This document shows, piece after piece, positions 1 to 5,367 of a stretch of 6,639 nucleotides of DNA. The notes beneath the pieces were generated by a model. It saw only the letters and a list, made by a program, of their open reading frames with translations, was not told where the DNA came from and searched no databases. The position numbers and the translations under genes are program-made. Each line of letters opens with the position of its first letter. The first letter of the stretch is position 1. This DNA is from an uncultured Bacilli bacterium (GTDB lineage Bacteria > Bacillota_I > Bacilli_A > RF39 > UBA660): the NCBI GenBank assembly GCA_947598345.1, contig CANQFF010000052.1, positions 1 to 6,639 on the forward strand. Direction: 5' to 3'.

Positions 1-65
1 TTTATGGGGCGAAAATTATTTTATACTCTTTTTTAGCATTTGTTTTTATTACTATTTCTTACTAA
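1..65 (+). CDS. Possible C-terminal tail of a plus-strand membrane protein (partial)
   Basis: Frame 3 is open from the window edge to a TAA at 63-65 and reads about 20 residues, beginning YGAKIILYSF and ending FVFITISY. It is strongly hydrophobic, like a last transmembrane segment with a very short cytoplasmic or outer tail. It would converge on the pilin-like gene, with a hairpin between the two stops. The stretch is short and AT-rich, so an open frame of this length could occur by chance. No family can be assigned. The call rests only on frame openness, hydrophobicity and a sensible position before a terminator-like hairpin. Confidence 0.3.
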   Translation, partial: YGAKIILYSFLAFVFITISY

Positions 66-76
66 CGAAAATATTC

Positions 77-104
77 AAAAAGAAGATAACTTTTTTATCC
101 TCTT
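77..104 (-). terminator. Rho-independent terminator after the pilin-like gene
   Basis: On the minus strand AAGAGGATAA (104-95) pairs with TTATCTTCTT (89-80) across a 5-base loop, with one G-U wobble, and runs into further Ts. It lies 20 bases after the pilin-like stop. Read on the plus strand the wobble becomes an A-C mismatch, so it fits minus-strand transcription better, but it may also serve the possible convergent gene ending at 65. Confidence 0.7.
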
Positions 105-124
105 AATAATTAATTTAGACATGT

Positions 125-468
125 TTACTCACAATTATATTCTATATTTGTCTCTTCTATATTACCATTTGTAAATTTTATACTACCACCACATGTTTTT
201 TTCCCATCGGCATCTATTACTAACTGTCCTATATCACAAGAAAGATCACCATTACTTTTTATTTCACATGTTGTTGGTTTAAATTCCCTGCTTAAGTTTT
301 CTCGCGCTACTGCCTGCTTAACTGCATTTAAATAAAGGTTCTCATTTATTGTTTCTGATTTTTCTCTTGTTTTATCTATTATATTTAATACTATTGGTAC
401 TGCTATTACAACTAAAGTATTACTATTACTGCAAATAATTCTATCAATGTAAATCCTTTATTTTTCAT
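125..468 (-). pseudogene. Type IV pilin-like protein, frameshifted in the N-terminal helix
   Basis: Starts at ATG 468-466 behind a good Shine-Dalgarno (AGGGGAAGG). The first frame reads MKNKGFTLIELFAVIVIL and then stops at TAG 414-412. This is a textbook class III/type IV prepilin start: basic leader, G|F prepilin peptidase site, and Glu at mature position 5. The next frame, picked up at the ATACT around 420, continues the hydrophobic helix (TLVVIAVPIVLNIID) and about 80 more residues to TAA 127-125. That part includes NENLYLNAVKQAV and a Cys-containing C-terminal domain (TTCEI, LSCDIG, KTCGGS, YNCE). Adding one base would restore a 114-residue protein of normal pseudopilin size. As written, prepilin would stop within the membrane helix. 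It may be a true one-base deletion or an assembly/read error. There is no homopolymer at the site, which argues against simple slippage. If intact, the product would be a membrane-anchored pilin or competence-type pseudopilin; no assembly ATPase or prepilin peptidase is in view. Confidence 0.8.
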
Positions 469-492
469 AATAACCTTCCCCTACTATAGATT

Positions 493-521
493 ATTATAAC
501 ATTCACTTATTTTATTGTCAG
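493..521 (-). promoter_or_regulatory. Sigma-A promoter of the pilin-like gene
   Basis: On the minus strand CTGACA (521-516), a 17-base spacer and a perfect TATAAT (498-493) form a near-consensus housekeeping promoter; TG at -15/-14 makes it an extended -10. The predicted start near 486 gives a leader of about 18 bases. The -35 begins directly after the ileS terminator, so the pilin-like gene is a separate transcription unit. Confidence 0.8.
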
Positions 522-556
522 TTTAAAAGGAACTGCATTTTTAGGTTCCTTTTAAA
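522..556 (-). terminator. ileS terminator
   Basis: A perfect 12-bp inverted repeat, TTTAAAAGGAAC (522-533) and GTTCCTTTTAAA (545-556), surrounds an 11-base loop, starting eight bases after the ileS stop. The 3' arm supplies the T run (CCTTTT). It should end the ileS transcript. The A and T tracts on both sides mean it could work in both directions. Confidence 0.75.
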
Positions 557-563
557 TCATATT

Positions 564-3500
564 TTAAACTCTTTCTACATCAATATATGTTGTATGACCA
601 TTTAAATCTACTTCTTCACTTAAATTAAATTTAACTTGAATATCTAAAGATAAAGTTTCATTTTTTATAAATTCATCAAATTTTGTTACAGCCTCAGTAA
701 CTTCATCATCACCATTATAGTATAAAATTATTCTATCAGCTATATCAAAATCTTTTGCTTTTCTTAAATTTTGTACTTTTGATACTAATTCTCTAGCTAT
801 ACCTTCCATAATTAATTGATTAGTAAGTTCTGTATTCAAGATTATAAAATTATTAGTATCTGTTGCAACATCGAAACCTTCTTTAGAGTTAGTTCTTATA
901 TCTACCATATTAGAATTAATTTCATAATCATTACCCTTAATAGTCATCATTATAGTCTCGCCATTTTGAAGTTTAGCTATATCACTTTCCTTTAATGTTG
1001 TTAATTTTTCTTGAAAATCTTTCATAAGTGGACCAAATATCTTACCAACTTCTTTAAAATTTGGTTTAACAGTAAAGTTCATATAGTTATCAATATCTTT
1101 AATAAATTTAACTTCTTTAACATTTAATTCTTCTTTTATTAAATCTACTAAATCACTTATTAATTTTTTACATTTATAGTCTAGTAAAGCTTCACTTAAA
1201 GGTTGTCTTACTTTTATTTTTACTTCTTCTCTTATATTTCTTCCCAAACTTATTAAATCTCTTACTAAATCCATTCTAGATTCTATTTTTTCATTTATTA
1301 ACTTTTTATCATATACTGGATAATCTGTTAAATGAACTGAAGTTTCACCTGTTAATTTAGTATAAATTTCTTCACTAGTAAAAGGTACAATTGGTGCGAT
1401 TAACTTACAAACGCCTTTTAATATATCATAAGTTACTTTATATACAGCGAGTTTAGATGTATCATTCTCGCTTGCCCAGAATCTTCTTCTATTTCTTCTT
1501 ATATACCAGTTAGATAAATCCTCTACTACAAAGTTTTGAATTTCTCTTGTAGTTGTTGTAAGATCATATTTATCCATATAATCTGTTACATTTCTTACTA
1601 ATTTATTATATTTAGATATCAACCATTTATCTATTTCTTCTAAATCATCGTAATCGATTTCATATGAACTAGGATCTATATTATCTATATTAGCATACAT
1701 CATGAAGAATGTATAAGTATTTTTTAATGTATTAAAGAACTTAGATTGTACTTCCTTAATTCCATCTTCATCAAATCTAAGTGGTGTCCAAACTGGTGAT
1801 GCATATACCATATACCATCTAATTGGATCAGCACCAAATGCATTTAATGCTGTAAATGGTTCAACTGAATTTCCTTTACTTTTATGCATTTTTTGACCAT
1901 ATTTATCAATTATTAAATCGTTTACAAGAACATTTTTATATGGACTTTTTCCCATTACAAATGTTGATATTACAAGAAGTGAATAGAACCAACCTCTTGT
2001 TTGATCTATTCCTTCGCTTATAAAGTCAGCTGGGAATTGACTTTCAAAAAGTTCTTTATTTTCAAATGGATAATGATATTGAGCAAATGGCATAGCACCT
2101 GAATCAAACCAACAATCCATTACTTCTTTAATTCTAGACATTTCTTTACCACATTTACTACATTTAATATGTACATCATCAACATAAGGTCTATGAAGTT
2201 CTATAGTCTCATCTATTTTTTCTATTGATTTTTCTACTAATTCTTTTCTTGAACCTATCATCTCTTTATGACCACATTCACATTCCCATAAAGGAATAGG
2301 AGTTCCCCAATATCTATTTCTAGAAATTGCCCAGTCATTTAAGTTCTCTAACCAGTTTCCAAATCTTTTTTCTCCAACATAATCAGGATACCAGTTTACC
2401 GTTTTATTTGCTTCTATTATTTTATCCTTAAAATCAGTTACTTTTATATAAAGACTTGGTTTAGAATAGTAAACAAGTGGTGTTTTACATCTCCAACAAT
2501 GTGGGTAATTGTGCACCATTTTTTGTTTTTTAAATATTTTATCTTGTTCTGCTAAATATTTAATTATCTCAATTTCAAGTTCGCTATCTACAACTAATCT
2601 ACCTTTCCAAGGTCCTTCTGTATAGCAACCATTTTCATCTACTGGATTCAATACTGGTAAATCATATTTTAGTCCTACTTCGTAATCGTCTTGACCAAAT
2701 GCAGGTGCGATATGAACTATTCCTGTACCATCTTCCATAGTAACATACTCATCACAAGTTACAAAGAATGCTTTTTTATTTACTTTAAGTATATCCATAT
2801 ATTGTTCATATTCTAGATATTCTAAATCTTTACCAATATATTCTTCTACTACTTCATAATCATCGCCTAATACTTTATTGGCAAGTTTTTTAGCTACTAT
2901 GAAATTATACCCTTTTGATAAACATTTTACATATTTTTCTTTTGGATTTACACAAGCAGCAACATTTGACATAAGTGTCCATGGTGTTGTTGTCCAAATA
3001 AGTAGATATGTATTATCTTGATTTTTTACCTTAAATGGTACAGTTACAGTATTAACAGTTATTTCTTTATATCCTTGAGCTACTTCATGACTTGCAAGTC
3101 CTGTACCACATCTTGGACAATATGGAAGTATCTTAAGTCCATTATAGATTAAACCTTCATCAAAGAATTTTTTTAATATCCACCACTCTGTTTCTATATA
3201 ATTATTATCATAAGTTATATATGGATTTTTTAAATCTATAAATTGTCCCATTTTATTTGTGAAGTCCTTAAATGCAGCTTCATTTTTCCATACACTTTCT
3301 TTACATTTTTTATTGAACTCTTTTATACCATATTTTTCAATATCACCTTTACCATTAAAACCAAGTTCTTTTTCTACTTGTACTTCAACTGGCAATCCGT
3401 GTGTATCCCATCCTACTTTTCTAAGTACATGGTATCCTTTCATAGTTTTATATTTACAGAAAGTATCTTTAAGTAGTTTTGAAAGCATATGATGTATTCC

Positions 3501-3662
3501 TGGCATACCATTTGCAGTAGCTGGGCCATCATAAAAAACAAAATTTTCATTATTTTTTCTATTTTCAATTGTTTTTTCTAATAAATCCTCTTTTATAAAT
3601 TTTTCAGTTAAATCACTTTCTACTTCATTATTTTTTCTTTTATCTAATTCTTCAAATTTCAT
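564..3662 (-). CDS. ileS: Isoleucyl-tRNA synthetase, type 2-like, with GIHH in place of HIGH
   Basis: Charges tRNA-Ile with isoleucine in the cytoplasm (class I aminoacyl-tRNA synthetase). The 1032-residue length and the motif set (FYDGPATANG, GWDTHGLPVE, YCPRCGTGL, RNRYWGTPIPLW, CWFDSGAMPF, DQTRGWFYSLLV) fit the long, eukaryote-like IleRS2 group found in many Clostridia and some Bacilli, rather than the roughly 920-residue IleRS1. The Rossmann core holds the first signature at residues 55-58 as G-I-H-H, where HIGH is expected, and KMHKS at 591-595. The CP1 editing domain looks active: WTTTPWT at 223-229 and GTGIVHIAPAFGQDD at 312-326. Zinc-knuckle cysteine pairs lie at 182/185, 389/392, 461/463 and 501/504. 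The anticodon-binding domain and a long C-terminal extension follow from about residue 640. The start has GGGGAGG four bases upstream. Expression is controlled by the isoleucine T-box just upstream. The GXHH swap is known from Priestia megaterium IleRS2, where it gives very high mupirocin tolerance without losing activity; the same effect here is inferred. Confidence 0.97.
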   Translation of the reverse strand: MKFEELDKRKNNEVESDLTEKFIKEDLLEKTIENRKNNENFVFYDGPATANGMPGIHHMLSKLLKDTFCKYKTMKGYHVLRKVGWDTHGLPVEVQVEKELGFNGKGDIEKYGIKEFNKKCKESVWKNEAAFKDFTNKMGQFIDLKNPYITYDNNYIETEWWILKKFFDEGLIYNGLKILPYCPRCGTGLASHEVAQGYKEITVNTVTVPFKVKNQDNTYLLIWTTTPWTLMSNVAACVNPKEKYVKCLSKGYNFIVAKKLANKVLGDDYEVVEEYIGKDLEYLEYEQYMDILKVNKKAFFVTCDEYVTMEDGTGIVHIAPAFGQDDYEVGLKYDLPVLNPVDENGCYTEGPWKGRLVVDSELEIEIIKYLAEQDKIFKKQKMVHNYPHCWRCKTPLVYYSKPSLYIKVTDFKDKIIEANKTVNWYPDYVGEKRFGNWLENLNDWAISRNRYWGTPIPLWECECGHKEMIGSRKELVEKSIEKIDETIELHRPYVDDVHIKCSKCGKEMSRIKEVMDCWFDSGAMPFAQYHYPFENKELFESQFPADFISEGIDQTRGWFYSLLVISTFVMGKSPYKNVLVNDLIIDKYGQKMHKSKGNSVEPFTALNAFGADPIRWYMVYASPVWTPLRFDEDGIKEVQSKFFNTLKNTYTFFMMYANIDNIDPSSYEIDYDDLEEIDKWLISKYNKLVRNVTDYMDKYDLTTTTREIQNFVVEDLSNWYIRRNRRRFWASENDTSKLAVYKVTYDILKGVCKLIAPIVPFTSEEIYTKLTGETSVHLTDYPVYDKKLINEKIESRMDLVRDLISLGRNIREEVKIKVRQPLSEALLDYKCKKLISDLVDLIKEELNVKEVKFIKDIDNYMNFTVKPNFKEVGKIFGPLMKDFQEKLTTLKESDIAKLQNGETIMMTIKGNDYEINSNMVDIRTNSKEGFDVATDTNNFIILNTELTNQLIMEGIARELVSKVQNLRKAKDFDIADRIILYYNGDDEVTEAVTKFDEFIKNETLSLDIQVKFNLSEEVDLNGHTTYIDVERV

Positions 3663-3698
3663 ATATCCTCCCCACTATTTACTAGAATCACTAAATCC

Positions 3699-3729
3699 AA
3701 AAAAAACTCATCCATTAAGGACGAGTTTT
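3699..3729 (-). terminator. T-box attenuator terminator
   Basis: On the minus strand AAAACTCGTCC (3729-3719) pairs with GGATGAGTTTT (3713-3703) around TTAAT, with one G-U pair, and is followed by a run of T (eight in all). It shares the CGTCC segment with the competing antiterminator. Uncharged tRNA-Ile would therefore prevent this hairpin and let transcription enter ileS. Confidence 0.92.
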
Positions 3730-3893
3730 ACCCGCGGTACCACCTTATTTTATTAATAATACACTCAAATACTATAACGCGTTACCGGAAATATCTTCAT
3801 ATCCACATCCAGGGTGATCTATATATAAACTATGATTTCGTTTCCATCAACCACGAACTTTCTATATCTTTATTTATATACCGTCCCTATCAT
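3699..3893 (-). promoter_or_regulatory. Isoleucine-specific T-box riboswitch controlling ileS
   Basis: The leader carries the hallmark T-box AAGGTGGTACCGCGG (3746-3732), followed by overlapping antiterminator (AAGG 3746-3743 with CCTT 3720-3717) and terminator hairpins. Stem I can be drawn: base AGGG (3888-3885) with CCCT (3814-3811), then TATATAAA (3880-3873) with TTTATATA (3829-3822), topped by the TTCG/CGAA stem with the GGTTGATGGAAA loop (3857-3837) typical of the distal Stem I region. The internal loop between the two lower helices holds ATC (3818-3816), an Ile codon followed by a purine, so it is the likely specifier. The UGGU in the T-box bulge would pair with an ACCA tRNA end, matching discriminator A of tRNA-Ile. 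A small hairpin ATAGTA/TATTAT (near 3776-3756) may be Stem III. It is a transcriptional switch: uncharged tRNA-Ile turns ileS on. Stem I is about 78 nt, somewhat short. Confidence 0.93.
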
Positions 3894-3895
3894 AT

Positions 3896-3924
3896 GTTTT
3901 AAAAATCTACTTTTTCTATGTCAT
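3896..3924 (-). promoter_or_regulatory. Probable ileS/T-box promoter overlapping the divIVA 3' end
   Basis: ATGACA (3924-3919), a 17-base spacer and TAAAAC (3901-3896) lie on the minus strand. The first three bases of the -10 are the divIVA stop codon TAA. The predicted start, about 3890-3888, falls exactly where T-box Stem I begins, which supports the call. The -10 matches consensus at only four of six bases. Read-through from the divIVA promoter would also reach the T-box. Confidence 0.5.
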
Positions 3925-4390
3925 CTACCATATCTAATTGTGCTTCTAATAAACCTCTTAATCTGCGTTTGAAAATATTAATATTTCTTCTCAACATTTC
4001 TGTTTCCATCTCAGTTTTTTCTGCTTTTAATAATGATTCATTTACTATACGACTTGCATTTCTTTTTGCATCTTCTAGTATAATCTCACTTTCTTTATGG
4101 GCTGCTGATTTTATTTGATCTGATGTTTTTTGTGCCATCATAATCGCTCTATTTAGAGTACCTTCCATACGCTCATATTGAGCTAATTTTTCTTGTACAT
4201 GTTGCATTTCTGCAACTTGTCTTTCAAGTTCCTCTATTTTTTTATCCTTAATAGAAATTTCTACATTTTTAGATTTATTATCCTCTATCATTTTTTCGAC
4301 TTGCTTGATAATTTGTTCTAAAAAACGATCAATTTCTTCAGGACTATAATTTTTAAATGTCCTAACATTATTATTCATATCCATAAGCAT
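3899..4390 (-). CDS. divIVA: DivIVA-family cell division/polarity protein
   Basis: A 163-residue coiled-coil protein. The N-terminal module (residues 9-38, with RTFKNYSPEEIDRFLEQI) matches the lipid-binding DivIVA start, which usually reads F..G(Y/F)...EV..FL; the Gly is replaced here. A first coiled coil covers about 40-75. The second part has the family pattern of an E-x-x-L-x-x-A-x-x-x-A-Q-x-(T/S) stretch (EGTLNRAIMMAQKTSDQI, 76-93) followed by Ala/Glu heptads (SEIILEDAKRNASRIVNE), then a Leu/Arg-rich tail to 163. DivIVA proteins sit at negatively curved membrane at septa and poles and recruit division or wall-growth factors. The position between sepF and ileS is the classic Bacillota arrangement. 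ATG 4390 is chosen because an in-frame TGA lies just upstream and GAGGA is 10 bases away; Met3 and Met5 would be further from the ribosome site. The short length fits the simpler DivIVA forms. Which partner it recruits cannot be read from sequence. Confidence 0.9.
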   Translation of the reverse strand: MLMDMNNNVRTFKNYSPEEIDRFLEQIIKQVEKMIEDNKSKNVEISIKDKKIEELERQVAEMQHVQEKLAQYERMEGTLNRAIMMAQKTSDQIKSAAHKESEIILEDAKRNASRIVNESLLKAEKTEMETEMLRRNINIFKRRLRGLLEAQLDMVDDIEKVDF

Positions 4391-4421
4391 CCCAATTCAA
4401 TCCTCAAACGCTGCGCTATAT

Positions 4422-4450
4422 ATACTAGCACAATTATTATTTTTTTTCAA
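4422..4450 (-). promoter_or_regulatory. divIVA promoter
   Basis: TTGAAA (4450-4445), a 17-base spacer and TAGTAT (4427-4422) with an upstream TGC extended -10 lie in the 67-base gap after sepF. The predicted start near 4415 leaves about 24 bases before ATG 4390, including the GAGGA ribosome site. divIVA (and by read-through possibly ileS) can thus be transcribed apart from sepF. Confidence 0.7.
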
Positions 4451-4457
4451 GTATTTT

Positions 4458-4859
4458 TTACCATTCGTAATTTATATTTTCTTCGTTATCATCTTTATCT
4501 TTTTCACTATCATCAGATATCTTTCCTTGTACATTTATATTATTAGGTGTACATAGGAAAATACCACTACCGACTTTTTGTATATTACCCTTGATAGCAT
4601 AAATAGTTCCACTTAAGAAATCCATAATACGCTTAGCTTGATCACTTGTAACTCTTTTTAAATTAACAACAACAGTATTTCTCTTTTTTAAATGATCTGC
4701 TATTTGTTGAGCTTCTGAATAAGCACGTGGTTCTAAAAGAATCATTTTAGCTCCACCATCCTCAGTAACAGCATCTTCAGCTTTTATATCATAGTATTCA
4801 TTACCATTTCCTGATTGTGCTTCTTCTTTATCATTAAATAAGCCTTTGATAAAACCCAT
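4458..4859 (-). CDS. sepF: SepF, FtsZ membrane-anchor protein
   Basis: A 133-residue SepF. The N-terminal MGFIKGLFN is a short amphipathic membrane-targeting helix; a variable acidic linker follows (10-36). The SepF core (DUF552) runs from about 37 to 112: MILLEPRAYSEAQQIADHL, then NTVVVNLKRV, DQAKRIMDFLSGTIYAIKG, and the strand GSGIFLCTPNNINV, all typical of the family, including the Gly-rich turn needed for dimer and ring assembly. A charged tail (DDSEKDKDDNEEN) ends the protein. SepF binds the FtsZ C-terminal peptide and links the Z-ring to the membrane, bending it as arcs or rings. ATG 4859 has GGAGG seven bases upstream. It is followed directly by divIVA; ylmG and ylmH, which usually lie between, are missing, and no pgeF/ylmE-type gene precedes it. 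Its own promoter lies upstream. Confidence 0.95.
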   Translation of the reverse strand: MGFIKGLFNDKEEAQSGNGNEYYDIKAEDAVTEDGGAKMILLEPRAYSEAQQIADHLKKRNTVVVNLKRVTSDQAKRIMDFLSGTIYAIKGNIQKVGSGIFLCTPNNINVQGKISDDSEKDKDDNEENINYEW

Positions 4860-4892
4860 GTTTATTCCTCCAATTCTACAACTACTATAAAC

Positions 4893-4921
4893 ATTTTAGC
4901 ACATTATTATTAAAAAATAAA
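4893..4921 (-). promoter_or_regulatory. sepF promoter (extended -10)
   Basis: TGC-TAAAAT (-10 at 4898-4893) is an extended -10 element. The -35 match is weak (TTTATT, 4921-4916, 17-base spacer), and a run of A and T tracts upstream (about 4922-4942) could act as an UP element. The predicted start is near 4886, giving a leader of about 26 bases. The TGTGCTA around the -10 is shared with the divIVA promoter. Confidence 0.55.
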
Positions 4922-4954
4922 CATATTTTAAAAATTTTTTTTGACAAAATATAC

Positions 4955-4986
4955 ATAAAAGAAATGGCAAATTATAACCATTTCTT
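4955..4986 (-). terminator. Terminator after the LysM fragment
   Basis: AAGAAATGG (4986-4978 on the minus strand) and CCATTTCTT (4967-4959) form a perfect 9-bp stem with a 10-base loop, followed by TTTATG. It lies about 40 bases after the LysM fragment stop and separates the recombinase/LysM side from the sepF transcript. Confidence 0.7.
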
Positions 4987-5025
4987 ATTAAAACACTTAT
5001 ATAAATTATCACTTTTTAATTAATA

Positions 5026-5367
5026 CTAAGGCTTTATCAATTTACCACTTTTTAATAAATCTAATAATTTTATATTTTGCGCTGAAGTACCTGCATAATT
5101 TTTTATACCATTAACCTCTGCAACTTTACTTCTATAATCATATGAAGACTGTTCTTTTATAGCTTTTAGTGCATCTACAATAGAGACACTACTACCTGTA
5201 TATTTAGAAAAATATTTTAATTTACTAGGTATTTTTAGTATTTGGCCTATTATTATTAAATTTTTATTTTTTATACCATTTAACTTAGCTATTTCATCAA
5301 CAGTAGTTCCATACATTTTAGCTATTTTAGATAGTGTATCTCCTGATACCTTTTTTATGTAGTATTT
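5026..5367 (-). pseudogene. Headless LysM cell-wall hydrolase fragment (C-terminal part)
   Basis: The open frame runs 113 residues from just after a TAA (5370-5368) to TAG 5028-5026. It has one complete LysM (peptidoglycan-binding) domain: VSGDTLSKIAKMYGTTVDEI, then AKLNGIKNKNLIIIGQILKIPS. A second module follows (SIVDALKAIKEQSSYDYR, NGIKNYAGTSAQN, LLDLLKSGKL). It resembles the short C-terminal repeats of phage-type N-acetylmuramoyl-L-alanine amidases (Amidase02_C-like, from memory of the family). The catalytic domain and any signal peptide are missing. The only ATG (5318-5316, MYGTTV) lies inside the LysM motif and has no ribosome site, so the fragment is probably not translated in its own right. 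The frame overlaps the recombinase stop (5357-5355), suggesting that an element integrated into, or recombined with, a wall-hydrolase gene. Alternatively it may be a relic of the element's own endolysin. No function as it stands can be shown. Confidence 0.75.
5336..5349. other. Candidate recombinase attachment core (imperfect dyad)
   Basis: GTATCTCCTGATAC is a dyad (5-bp arms GTATC/GATAC) centred on a non-palindromic CC (GG on the minus strand), the design expected of a large serine recombinase crossover site. It sits 6 bases past the recombinase stop and encodes the VSGDT start of the LysM motif, where the normal LysM sequence begins to look well formed. Dyads of this size are common by chance; this is inference from position. 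Confidence 0.35.

Noticed and set aside
3243..3492. Two overlapping plus-strand open frames of 77 codons
   Set aside because: They are antisense to conserved IleRS coding sequence, lack ribosome sites and show no family motifs.
3918..4118. Plus-strand open frame of 66 codons
   Set aside because: It is antisense to divIVA; its Ser/Leu-rich composition mirrors the coiled-coil codons.
4941..4946. Perfect TTGACA on the plus strand upstream of sepF
   Set aside because: No -10 lies at 16-18 bases; the nearest TATAAC is about 26 bases away and inside the terminator hairpin, and no plus-strand gene follows.
5026..5316. LysM protein as a complete 96-residue gene starting at ATG 5318-5316
   Set aside because: That start removes the SGDTLSKIAK half of the LysM domain and has no ribosome site; the upstream in-frame sequence is clearly LysM.
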